From Rhodospirillaceae bacterium (GTDB lineage: Bacteria; Pseudomonadota; Alphaproteobacteria; Rhodospirillales; Magnetovibrionaceae), in assembly GCA_029883045.1 (NCBI GenBank), contig JAOUJU010000102.1, forward strand, positions 1 to 6,405: a stretch of 6,405 nucleotides of DNA. The letters are read 5' to 3'. The number at the start of each line of letters is the position of its first letter. Positions within the stretch are counted from its first letter, which is position 1. The notes beneath the pieces are model-generated. The model made no database searches. It had not been told where the DNA came from and saw nothing but the letters and a program-made list of their open reading frames with translations. A program made the translations under genes and the position numbers. This document shows positions 1 through 6,405 of the stretch, piece by piece.

Positions 1-796
1 GGGTTTCCTTGGCATGATGTATTATTACATTCCCAAACAGGCCGAACGCCCGGTTTATTCTTATCGTCTGTCGGTAATTCATTTTTGGGCAATTACGTTT
101 CTTTATATTTGGGCAGGGCCGCATCATCTGCATTATACCGCATTGCCCGATTGGGCGCAGACCCTTGGCATGACGTTTTCAATCATGCTGTGGATGCCAT
201 CGTGGGGCGGCATGATCAACGGTATCATGACGCTATCTGGCGCATGGGATAAATTACGCACCGATCCGGTTTTGCGTTTCCTTGTTACCTCGGTCGGTTT
301 TTATGGAATGAGCACCTTTGAAGGGCCATTAATGTCCATCAAGATGGTGAATTCGCTCAGCCATTATACCGACTGGACCATCGGCCATGTTCATTCTGGT
401 GCGCTTGGTTGGAATGCATTGGTTAGCTTTGGCGCGCTTTACTTCTTGGTTCCGAAATTGTGGAATCGCGATAGGCTTTATTCATTGCGTTTGGTAAACC
501 TGCATTTCTGGTTCGCAACAATGGGTATCGTGCTTTACATAACCGCCATGTGGATTTCCGGCATTATGCAGGGGTTAATGTGGCGCACTTATGATGCGCT
601 TGGGTTCTTGCAGTATTCGTTTATCGAAACGGTTGAAGCAATGCACCCATATTATGTAATTCGTGGTATCGGTGGCGTGCTGTTCCTAATCGGCGCATTG
701 ATCATGGTTTATAATCTGTGGATGACTGCGCACGGTAAAACCCGCGACGAAGCACCCATCGCACTGGCGCCATCTGCGTCCAGCGCTGGCAATTAA
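1..796 (+). CDS. ccoN: Cytochrome cbb3 oxidase catalytic subunit CcoN/FixN, C-terminal part (5' end outside window)
   Basis: This is the heme-copper oxidase subunit that reduces O2 to water at the heme b3-CuB centre in the cytoplasmic membrane. The frame is open from base 2, with GFLG preceding the first Met at 14, so that Met is internal and the true start lies upstream. About 264 residues are present, against roughly 480-540 for the family. Seen directly: LYIWAGPHH, with the cross-linking Tyr at 104-106 and the two CuB-ligand His at 122-127; STFEGP, with its conserved Glu at 320-322; and TIGHVHSG, with the heme b3 His at 386-388 and the low-spin heme b His at 392-394. Ligand roles come from established cbb3 structures. 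The third CuB His and the other heme b His should be upstream. Several hydrophobic helices follow, ending in a short polar tail. ccoO starts 17 bases downstream, so the genes are surely co-transcribed. All visible catalytic residues are intact. Confidence 0.98.
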   Translation, partial: GFLGMMYYYIPKQAERPVYSYRLSVIHFWAITFLYIWAGPHHLHYTALPDWAQTLGMTFSIMLWMPSWGGMINGIMTLSGAWDKLRTDPVLRFLVTSVGFYGMSTFEGPLMSIKMVNSLSHYTDWTIGHVHSGALGWNALVSFGALYFLVPKLWNRDRLYSLRLVNLHFWFATMGIVLYITAMWISGIMQGLMWRTYDALGFLQYSFIETVEAMHPYYVIRGIGGVLFLIGALIMVYNLWMTAHGKTRDEAPIALAPSASSAGN

Positions 797-813
797 AGGA
801 AGGGAATAGAACA

Positions 814-1539
814 ATGCAATCACTTCTCGAACGCAATGCAATCCTTCTGGCTATTGCTATTTTAGTTACCGTTTCTATCGGCGGGTTAGTGCAAATTGTG
901 CCGCTTTACACAATTGAAAACACCATCGAAAAGGTTGACGGCATGCGCCCTTACACCCCGCTGGAACAAGCCGGGCGTAATATATATATCCGCGAAGGTT
1001 GTTACCTGTGCCACAGCCAGATGATCCGTCCATTCCGTGATGAAGCAGAACGTTATGGACATTATTCATTGGCGGCGGAAAGCATGTATGATCACCCGTT
1101 CCAGTGGGGATCAAAACGCACCGGACCAGATTTGGCCCGCGTCGGTGGAAAATATTCTAACGAATGGCATACCGAACATTTGATAGATCCACGTGCCGTG
1201 GTTCCGGAATCAATCATGCCGGGTTATTCATTTATGGCAACAACCCCGCTTGATTTTAATAACGCAGATGAACATTTAAAAACATTGCGTGCAGTTGGTG
1301 TGCCCTATAGCGACGAACAGGTTGCCAAGGCGCTGGAAGATTTAAACACCCAAGCCACAGGTGAAGATGGCGATGGTGATGTTGAAGGATTGCAAAAGCG
1401 CTACCCCAAAGTTCCGTTGGGTGATTTTGATGGAAATCCAAATCAGTTGACCGAAATGGATGCCCTAGTTGCCTACCTTCAGATGCTTGGCACGTTGGTT
1501 GATTTTTCCAGCGTTGATGCCAAATCAATTGAGCGATAG
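814..1539 (+). CDS. ccoO: Cytochrome cbb3 oxidase monoheme cytochrome c subunit CcoO/FixO
   Basis: CcoO is a membrane-anchored cytochrome c that passes electrons from CcoP to the CcoN active site. The 241 residues are near the usual family length. An uncleaved N-terminal anchor spans about residues 9-34. It is followed by the family signature around GRNIYIREGCYLCHSQ, where C63-x-x-C66-H67 is the covalent heme c site. MYDHPFQWGSKRTGPDLARVGGKYS (residues 91-115 region) is also typical of CcoO. M136 in PESIMPGY is the likely distal heme ligand by family comparison. Residues 183-192 form an acidic Gly/Asp linker, and the conserved GDFDGNPNQLTEMDALVAYLQ-type end follows. The start ATG is preceded by a purine-rich ribosome binding site (AGGAAGGGA at 797-805) nine bases upstream. 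It lies between ccoN and ccoQ in the same operon. Nothing looks truncated or displaced. Confidence 0.98.
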   Translation: MQSLLERNAILLAIAILVTVSIGGLVQIVPLYTIENTIEKVDGMRPYTPLEQAGRNIYIREGCYLCHSQMIRPFRDEAERYGHYSLAAESMYDHPFQWGSKRTGPDLARVGGKYSNEWHTEHLIDPRAVVPESIMPGYSFMATTPLDFNNADEHLKTLRAVGVPYSDEQVAKALEDLNTQATGEDGDGDVEGLQKRYPKVPLGDFDGNPNQLTEMDALVAYLQMLGTLVDFSSVDAKSIER

Positions 1540-1551
1540 GGGGATACTGAA

Positions 1552-1731
1552 ATGGATATTACAACAATTTCAGATATAGCCAGATCTAGCTGGGTAGTGT
1601 GGCTGATGCTTCTATTCGCTTTTATTGTGTTCTGGGCCTTTCGTCCAAAAAATAAAGAGCGCTTTGAAGAAGACGCAAAAATGATTTTTAAAGATGATGA
1701 AAACGGAGGAATGAGCCATGGCGGAAATTGA
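1552..1731 (+). CDS. ccoQ: Cytochrome cbb3 oxidase small subunit CcoQ/FixQ
   Basis: A 59-residue protein read from the sequence: start MDITTISDIARSSW, end SHGGN, stop TGA at 1729-1731. One transmembrane helix spans about residues 14-30. It is followed by FRPKNKERFEEDA (residues 30-42) and an acidic tail, matching the FixQ/CcoQ pattern of a helix, then a basic patch, then (F/Y)EEDA. CcoQ is a non-catalytic subunit reported to stabilise CcoP association or the assembled complex. The position between ccoO and ccoP is the canonical one. A strong AGGGGGA ribosome binding site (1538-1544) overlaps the ccoO stop and sits seven bases before the ATG. The 3' end overlaps ccoP by 14 bases, in another frame. 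Identification rests on motif, size and context together. Confidence 0.95.
   Translation: MDITTISDIARSSWVVWLMLLFAFIVFWAFRPKNKERFEEDAKMIFKDDENGGMSHGGN
1705..1710 (+). promoter_or_regulatory. Ribosome binding site of ccoP, inside ccoQ
   Basis: GGAGGA lies seven bases before the ccoP ATG at 1718 and is within the ccoQ coding sequence. It also stands directly before an ATG at 1711, but that ATG is an in-frame CcoQ codon and too close to be served by it. The site supports 1718 as the ccoP start and suggests translational coupling of ccoQ and ccoP. Confidence 0.75.
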
Positions 1732-2584
1732 AAAAGACCCCGTTAGTGGCCGTGATACAACCGGGCACAGCTGGGACGGCATTAAAGAGCTAAACACACC
1801 TTTGCCGCGCTGGTGGCTTTATACTTTTTATGTATCCATAATATGGGCTATTGGCTATTGGGTTGTTTACCCTGCATGGCCAACGCTTAGCGGATACACA
1901 GAAGGCGTTATTGGTTATTCATCCCGGGCCGAATTAGCAAATGAGCTTGCTGCGCGCGATAAATCGCGCATCGTGTGGACAGATAAATTTTCCGCCCTTT
2001 CGGTTGAAGAAATATCAAAGGATTCAGAGCTTTTGAATTACTCCATGGCTGGCGGGCGATCTATTTTTGCCGAAAACTGCGCACCTTGTCATGGTGCTTC
2101 TGGTTCGGGCATTGGTTCTTATCCGGTGCTTGCCGATGATGATTGGCTTTGGGGTGGTGCAGTGGGTGACATTTATACCACGGTAAAATACGGCATTCGT
2201 TCAACCCACGAAGATACCCGTTTGAGCGAAATGCCTAATTTTGGCGATGAAGGCATGCTTGGCGAAACACAGGTATCAGATGTGGCAGAATACATACTGT
2301 CACTGTCGGGTGCTTCGACAGACAAAGCATCAGTCACACGCGGGGCAGAGGTTTTTGCCGGTGAATGCACAAGCTGTCATGGTAAAAATGGCGAAGGCAT
2401 GCAAAGCATGGGTGCGCCACGCTTGAGCGATGGCATATGGCTTTATGGCAAAACTAAACAAAATATCATTTCGCAAATTAGCAAACCCAAGCACGGCGCG
2501 ATGCCAGCATGGGTGGATCGTTTGGATGATGTTTCTATTAAGCAAGTTAGCGTTTATGTCCACTCGTTAGGTGGCGGGCAGTAA
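1718..2584 (+). CDS. ccoP: Cytochrome cbb3 oxidase diheme cytochrome c subunit CcoP/FixP
   Basis: CcoP is the entry point for electrons from soluble or membrane cytochromes c. The 288 residues are normal for the family. A polar N-terminus with HSWDGIKELNTPLPRWW (residues 17-33), diagnostic of CcoP, leads into a single transmembrane helix at about 33-53. The rest is periplasmic. The first cytochrome c domain has C121-x-x-C124-H125 and a probable Met ligand, M172 in SEMPNFG. The second has C217-x-x-C220-H221 and M262 in GAMPAW. The two domains look like an internal duplication, as is usual for FixP/CcoP. The start is fixed by the GGAGGA site inside ccoQ; the first 14 bases overlap ccoQ. Alphaproteobacterial FixP proteins normally carry one anchor helix, as here. 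No odd features were seen. Confidence 0.98.
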   Translation: MAEIEKDPVSGRDTTGHSWDGIKELNTPLPRWWLYTFYVSIIWAIGYWVVYPAWPTLSGYTEGVIGYSSRAELANELAARDKSRIVWTDKFSALSVEEISKDSELLNYSMAGGRSIFAENCAPCHGASGSGIGSYPVLADDDWLWGGAVGDIYTTVKYGIRSTHEDTRLSEMPNFGDEGMLGETQVSDVAEYILSLSGASTDKASVTRGAEVFAGECTSCHGKNGEGMQSMGAPRLSDGIWLYGKTKQNIISQISKPKHGAMPAWVDRLDDVSIKQVSVYVHSLGGGQ

Positions 2585-2610
2585 CGGCGCATTGTTTATT
2601 GATTAATATT

Positions 2611-2648
2611 GGGGGCGGTAACCAATTTTTGGTGCCGCCCCTTGTTTT
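2611..2648 (+). terminator. Probable rho-independent terminator or attenuator between ccoP and ccoG
   Basis: Bases 2612-2618 (GGGGCGG) pair with 2635-2641 (CCGCCCC). An upper stem of 2621-2625 pairs with 2629-2633 around a three-base TTT loop. The two stems are joined by a small asymmetric bulge (2619-2620 against 2634, where a T-G wobble is possible). A T-rich run, TTGTTTT, follows at 2642-2648. It begins 27 bases after the ccoP stop and ends 11 bases before the ccoG start. The T run is interrupted by a G, so read-through into ccoG is plausible. This is inference from sequence; I did not calculate folding energy. Confidence 0.7.
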
Positions 2649-2659
2649 AGGCAAAACAA

Positions 2660-4105
2660 ATGAACGGCGAAACAAATAACAAAAACCAACAAGTAAACAC
2701 CTCGCTTTATTCCAAGCACTTAAAAGTCTACCCACAACGCATCATGGGGACCTTTCGTCGGCTTAAATGGATGGTGTTGGGCACGCTGTTGGGATTTTAT
2801 TACATTGTTCCATGGATAAGGTGGGATCGCGGCCCCGGCGCACCCGATCAGGCGGTCTTGCTCGATATGGCGGGGCAACGAGGATACTTTTTTGATATCG
2901 AGATTTGGGCGCAAGAAGTTTACTATCTAACTGGAATTTTAATTTTAGGTGCGGTTGGGTTATTTTTAGCTACAACATTAGCGGGGCGCGTGTGGTGCGG
3001 TTTTACCTGCCCACAAACGGTATGGACCGATTTATTTTTGTGGGCCGAACGCCTGATAGAAGGCGATCGCAATAAGCGAATGAAGCTAGATAGCGGTCCG
3101 CTAACCGCAGCAAAAGCAGTTAAAAAAATTACCAAACATTTTTTCTGGATTATTATTTCCCTGCTTACCGGCGGGGCGTGGATTTTTTATTTTGTAGATG
3201 CACCGACAGCCGCAATAGATTTAATTAATGGCAGTGCATCTAGCACAGTTTATGGTTTTGTTGCGCTATTTTCCGGTTTTACATATTTGTTGGCGGGGTG
3301 GGCGCGGGAACAGGTGTGCATTTATATGTGCCCATGGCCACGTTTTCAAGGATCTATGTTTGATGAAGATTCGTTGCTTGTCACATATGAAGAGTGGCGT
3401 GGTGAGCCACGTGGCAAAGCAAAAAATGAAGATGGTAAAAAAATAATGGGCGATTGCGTTGACTGCGGTCTTTGCGTCAACGTTTGCCCAACCGGGACCG
3501 ACATTCGCTTAGGTCAGCAATTTACTTGTATTGGGTGTGCGCTTTGTATTGATGCGTGTAATTCAATAATGGGAAAACTTGGTCGTCCAGGAAACCTTAT
3601 TGCGTATGATTCCATTTCTAATCAACTATCGCGGGCCGAAGGCAAGCCAGCTAAAAAACGTTTTTTCCGTCCCCGGGTGATTGCTTACGTGGGAATTCTT
3701 ATTGCCGTGATTGGAATTATGGCACTTTCGTTGGCAACCAGAAGCCGGATTGAAATAAACATACAGCGTGACCGCGCCCCATTGTTTGTCACCCTTTCCA
3801 ATGGTGATATCCGTAATGGATATACCTTTAAGATTTTGAATATGGAATCACAGGGCAATAGCTACATATTGCGAACAGATGAACTAACGGGTGCCGTTAT
3901 TCACGTTATTGGCATTGAAGAAGATGGCGCCAAAGAGGTCGTGCTTAACGTTGCCCCTGATAGTGTTGGTTCTTTCAGGGTTTTTGTCCGAATGGGGCAG
4001 AAAGACTTGGAATACAAATCTAACGATATGAAATTTGTTCTGGTTAATTTGAAAACTGGTATAGAAATAGAGCAAGAAACTGTATTCTACGGTCCAGATA
4101 AATAA
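2660..4105 (+). CDS. ccoG: Cytochrome cbb3 assembly protein CcoG/FixG (RdxA/RdxB family), polyferredoxin-like membrane protein
   Basis: CcoG helps supply copper to the CuB site of cbb3 oxidase; in Rhodobacter capsulatus it has been described as a cupric reductase. The 481 residues match the family. Predicted membrane helices lie at about 37-55, 88-109, 160-180, 195-215 and 337-360. Cys pairs in WCGFTCPQ (C113, C117) and CIYMCPWPR (C220, C224) flank the middle helices. Two cytoplasmic 4Fe-4S motifs follow: C266, C269, C272, C276 and C290, C293, C296, C300. The C-terminal part, about residues 365-475, is the periplasmic immunoglobulin-like FixG domain. The ribosome binding site is weak (AGG at 2649-2651, eight bases before the ATG) and lies just after the hairpin. 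All cluster cysteines are present. The gene starts 75 bases after ccoP and ends 23 bases before the preferred ccoH start. Confidence 0.97.
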   Translation: MNGETNNKNQQVNTSLYSKHLKVYPQRIMGTFRRLKWMVLGTLLGFYYIVPWIRWDRGPGAPDQAVLLDMAGQRGYFFDIEIWAQEVYYLTGILILGAVGLFLATTLAGRVWCGFTCPQTVWTDLFLWAERLIEGDRNKRMKLDSGPLTAAKAVKKITKHFFWIIISLLTGGAWIFYFVDAPTAAIDLINGSASSTVYGFVALFSGFTYLLAGWAREQVCIYMCPWPRFQGSMFDEDSLLVTYEEWRGEPRGKAKNEDGKKIMGDCVDCGLCVNVCPTGTDIRLGQQFTCIGCALCIDACNSIMGKLGRPGNLIAYDSISNQLSRAEGKPAKKRFFRPRVIAYVGILIAVIGIMALSLATRSRIEINIQRDRAPLFVTLSNGDIRNGYTFKILNMESQGNSYILRTDELTGAVIHVIGIEEDGAKEVVLNVAPDSVGSFRVFVRMGQKDLEYKSNDMKFVLVNLKTGIEIEQETVFYGPDK

Positions 4106-4113
4106 AGATTGAA

Positions 4114-4124
4114 AAGCGGGTGAT
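4114..4124 (+). promoter_or_regulatory. Extended Shine-Dalgarno sequence of ccoH
   Basis: AAGCGGGTGAT agrees with the full anti-16S complement AAGGAGGTGAT at 9 of 11 positions and is followed by AAAA and then ATG at 4129. The in-frame GTG at 4120 falls inside this element, which argues against GTG being the start. This is inference from sequence alone. Confidence 0.6.
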
Positions 4125-4128
4125 AAAA

Positions 4129-4605
4129 ATGGCAATGGCTGGTAATCGCGCTCCCGGTTGGTGGTATCCATGGCTATTTGTTGGCGGCCTAGGGATTGTT
4201 GTTATTGTAAATGGCTTCCTTGTTTATTTTGCTATCAATTCTTGGACGGGCCTTTCCACAGATGTTCCTTATGATAAGGGTCTTGCCTACAACCAAACGC
4301 TTGATGCGCAACGCCAACAAGATGCATTGGGGTGGATCGTTGATTTTAACCATAATCCAGATGGTAATTTGATGGTTAATTTTACCAATGCAGATGGGTC
4401 CCCGCTGGACGGATTAACGGTTGTAGCTAATCTATATCGCCCATCCCAAGACGATGTTGATTATAGCGTTGATTTACTGCCAGTATCTGACGGGGTTTAT
4501 CAAACAAAATTACAACTGCCCTTACCCGGATTGTGGGAAGTGCATTTAAGCGCAAACCGCGGTAGCGATACATTTCGCCTAAGGCGGCGCATTCAGGTTC
4601 CTTAA
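4129..4605 (+). CDS. fixH: Cytochrome cbb3 assembly protein CcoH/FixH
   Basis: FixH/CcoH proteins are single-span membrane proteins needed for maturation of cbb3 oxidase; in R. capsulatus CcoH contacts the complex and its assembly intermediates. From the ATG at 4129 the protein is 158 residues. Basic and Trp-rich residues (NRAPGWWYPW) precede a transmembrane helix at about 14-37. Then comes the family signature around YDKGLAYNQT (residues 48-57), and a beta-rich periplasmic domain of about 90 residues ending in RRRIQVP. A GTG three codons upstream (4120) would give 161 residues but lies within the ribosome binding site. An ATG at 4135 is also possible. The stop TAA shares its last base with the ccoI ATG (TAATG), indicating translational coupling. 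The function is shared with the neighbours: CcoG and CcoI act on copper, while the exact biochemical role of FixH is less clear. Confidence 0.94.
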   Translation: MAMAGNRAPGWWYPWLFVGGLGIVVIVNGFLVYFAINSWTGLSTDVPYDKGLAYNQTLDAQRQQDALGWIVDFNHNPDGNLMVNFTNADGSPLDGLTVVANLYRPSQDDVDYSVDLLPVSDGVYQTKLQLPLPGLWEVHLSANRGSDTFRLRRRIQVP

Positions 4606-6405
4606 TGGCTGATTGTCTTCATTGTGGATTACCGGTTCCCAGCAATAGTAGTGGGGGAAAAGAATTTTGTTGCAACGGATGCCAAGCGGCCTTTGGCATG
4701 GTGCAGGGGTTGGGTCTGGAAAAATATTATGACCAGCGCTGCATTGACCCTGATGTACGCCCCATGCGTCCTGATGAAGGTGAAACATTATTTGATTTTG
4801 CCTCTTACATAAAAACCGAAGATGACGGTTCTGCATCATTGCATTTAATGATCGAAGGCATGCAATGTGCGGCTTGTGTCTGGTTGATAGAAAGCGTGCT
4901 TACCCGCCAAGAAGGCGTAATTCAGGCACGTATTAATATGACTACGCGGCGTTTGGTATTAAAATGGAATCCCGATAAAGCCAGCGTGTCAGAGCTTGTG
5001 GCTATAATTGGTCAACTGGGATACAGGGCAGCACCATTTGATCCGCTGGTACTGGGGGCAGAAACCCGCGCTTATGAAAAGAACCTGCTTATCAGTATGG
5101 CGGTAGCAGGATTTGCCGCTGGAAATGTAATGTTATTTTCTGTTTCGGTTTGGGCTGGTTATTTCCAAGGCATGGGTCCAGCCACCCGCGATTTGATGCA
5201 TTGGTTATCGGCATTAATCACGCTTCCGGCGGTGGCCTATGCAGGCGTTCCGTTTTATCGCTCTGCCATTACCGCGCTGAAGGCCCGACGCACCAATATG
5301 GATGTGCCCATTTCATTAGCAGTTATATTGGCATCGGGGATGAGCCTATTTGAAACCATGCGTGGCGGCGAACACGTATATTTTGATTCAGCAATTACAT
5401 TGTTATTCTTTTTATTGGTAGGGCGCTATCTTGATAGTCGTGCCCGTGGTCGGGCGCGGTCCATGGGCGAGCATTTATTAGCCCTTAGCGCTACGTCAGT
5501 AACCATATTAAATGAAAATGGTTCACGTAGTGTTATACCACCAAGCAAAGTTACACCGGGCATGCGTGCATTGGTGAGTGCGGGTGAGCGAATTTCTGTT
5601 GATGGCACGGTTATCCACGGCATCAGCGATATTGATACCCAGCTTATCAACGGCGAAAGCATCCCAGCGGTTGCTAAGCCCGAAACAGATGTATTTGCTG
5701 GCACAATGAACCTAACTAGCCCCTTGACCGTGCGTGTAACAGCAGTGGGCGAGGATACTTTGTTAGCTGAAATATTACGCCTAATGGAGGCCGCCGAAGA
5801 AGGCCGCGCTAAGTACGTTGCTATTGCCGATAGGGTTTCAGCAATGTACGCCCCGGTAGTTCATGGCCTTGCGTTAATTGCGTTTATTGGATGGTGGTTG
5901 GTGGTTGGTTCCCCGTGGCAGCAAGCATTGATGATTTCGGTGGCGGTATTAATTATTACTTGCCCCTGCGCGCTGGCGCTGGCGGTACCGGCGGTACAAG
6001 TGGTGGCAAGTGGGCGTTTTTTACGCCGGGGAATGTTGCTTAAATCAGGCACTGCGTTGGAACGCTTGGCCGAGGTTAATTATGTGGTGTTTGATAAAAC
6101 CGGTACTTTAACAATGGGCAGGCCAGAACTTTCCAACATAAATGATATTTCCAAAGATGATCTTCAACTAGCAGCGTCAATGGCAATACACAGTAAACAT
6201 CCGCTGTCTCGCGCCATTGTGCGGGTGGCGGGCAATAATGTTGCCCCAGCAAAGGCCATAGAGGAAACACCGGGTGCGGGGCTATTGCTTAAAACTGATA
6301 ATGGTGAAATTCGTTTAGGAAGGCGTGATTGGTGCGGGGTTGATAGCGATATTTCTGCCAACGGGCCGGAGCTATGGTTGGTGCGGTCAAATTATTTACC
6401 AATTC
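4605..6405 (+). CDS. ccoI: Copper-transporting P1B-type ATPase CcoI/FixI, N-terminal part (3' end outside window)
   Basis: CcoI is a CopA2-like ATPase that exports Cu(I) across the inner membrane for cbb3 assembly. No stop occurs before the right edge. I read 600 codons from the ATG that overlaps the ccoH stop, against roughly 720-830 for the family. An AGGT at 4595-4598 serves as ribosome binding site. Domains in order: a Cys-rich N-terminus (C4, C7, C22, C23, C26) typical of FixI; a heavy-metal-associated domain with GMQCAAC (C88, C91); helices from about 160 to 277; the actuator domain with NGES (E351) in place of the usual TGES; helices at about 415-462 containing the metal-site motif CPC (C453, C455); DKTGTLT with phosphorylated Asp D497; SKHPLSRAI (H532-P533); and the nucleotide-binding GAG at 557-559. 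The GDGxND hinge is still to come. The Cys-rich start, CPC and gene order separate it from general CopA. Confidence 0.97.
   Translation, partial: MADCLHCGLPVPSNSSGGKEFCCNGCQAAFGMVQGLGLEKYYDQRCIDPDVRPMRPDEGETLFDFASYIKTEDDGSASLHLMIEGMQCAACVWLIESVLTRQEGVIQARINMTTRRLVLKWNPDKASVSELVAIIGQLGYRAAPFDPLVLGAETRAYEKNLLISMAVAGFAAGNVMLFSVSVWAGYFQGMGPATRDLMHWLSALITLPAVAYAGVPFYRSAITALKARRTNMDVPISLAVILASGMSLFETMRGGEHVYFDSAITLLFFLLVGRYLDSRARGRARSMGEHLLALSATSVTILNENGSRSVIPPSKVTPGMRALVSAGERISVDGTVIHGISDIDTQLINGESIPAVAKPETDVFAGTMNLTSPLTVRVTAVGEDTLLAEILRLMEAAEEGRAKYVAIADRVSAMYAPVVHGLALIAFIGWWLVVGSPWQQALMISVAVLIITCPCALALAVPAVQVVASGRFLRRGMLLKSGTALERLAEVNYVVFDKTGTLTMGRPELSNINDISKDDLQLAASMAIHSKHPLSRAIVRVAGNNVAPAKAIEETPGAGLLLKTDNGEIRLGRRDWCGVDSDISANGPELWLVRSNYLPI

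Noticed and set aside
875..1114. Minus-strand open frame of 79 codons opposite ccoO
   Set aside because: It lies wholly within ccoO, has no recognisable domain, and its composition is that of an antisense shadow of a conserved coding region.
1360..1389. Acidic Gly/Asp-rich segment of CcoO (residues 183-192) as a possible calcium-binding insertion
   Set aside because: It sits in a variable linker before the conserved GDFDGNP region. The spacing of acidic residues is not a clear EF-hand, and CcoO proteins often have a polar acidic stretch here.
1256..1528. Minus-strand open frame of 90 codons opposite the 3' half of ccoO
   Set aside because: His/Trp-rich shadow of the ccoO codons, with no domain or motif; the sense frame is certain.
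2604..2609. TAATAT as a possible -10 box for a ccoG promoter
   Set aside because: No recognisable -35 element sits 16-18 bases upstream, and transcription would start inside the hairpin.
3884..4171. Minus-strand open frame of 95 codons across the ccoG-ccoH junction
   Set aside because: It overlaps two well-supported genes on the other strand and shows no family motif.
4624..5353. Short plus-strand open frames (4624-4812 and 5150-5353) and others inside ccoI
   Set aside because: They are out-of-frame shadows of ccoI, whose continuous frame carries all the ATPase motifs from 4605 to the edge.
1..6405. Novel defence, mobile or biosynthetic system
   Set aside because: Every base outside short gaps is accounted for by the known cbb3 oxidase and assembly genes, in canonical order. 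I saw no repeats, integrase, transposase or foreign-looking gene.

Overview
The window is one stretch of a cytochrome cbb3 oxidase locus, entirely on the + strand. Gene order is ccoN (3' part) - ccoO - ccoQ - ccoP - ccoG/fixG - ccoH/fixH - ccoI/fixI (5' part). This is the ccoNOQP-ccoGHI(S) arrangement known from Proteobacteria. Protein motifs fit an alphaproteobacterium: a one-helix diheme CcoP, a FixH with the YDKGLAYN motif and a FixI-type ATPase. Base composition is mid-range, unlike high-GC rhizobia or Rhodobacter. I cannot name a genus. There is no sign of mobile DNA, phage, CRISPR, tRNA or rRNA.

Bases 1-2584 encode the terminal oxidase. CcoN is the heme b/b3-CuB catalytic subunit, and only its C-terminal half or so is in the window. 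CcoO is a monoheme and CcoP a diheme membrane-anchored cytochrome c. CcoQ is a 59-residue single-helix subunit lying between them, overlapping the start of ccoP by 14 bases. Bases 2585-2659 hold a GC-rich hairpin followed by a T-rich run, a plausible intrinsic terminator or attenuator separating the oxidase genes from the assembly genes.

Bases 2660-6405 encode the assembly and copper-supply factors. CcoG is a polyferredoxin-like membrane protein with two 4Fe-4S motifs, linked to cupric reduction. CcoH/FixH is a single-helix assembly protein. CcoI/FixI is a P1B-type copper ATPase that is still open at the right edge. ccoH and ccoI are coupled by a TAATG stop/start overlap. ccoS would be expected just beyond the window. 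Together the genes make, metallate and assemble a high-affinity oxidase for respiration at low oxygen.

I found no previously undescribed system. The points worth a second look are modest: the hairpin between the two gene blocks, an NGE instead of TGE/SGE actuator motif in CcoI, the start-site choice for ccoH, and a weak FNR/FixK-like half-site before ccoG. No stretch longer than 300 bases lacks a gene.
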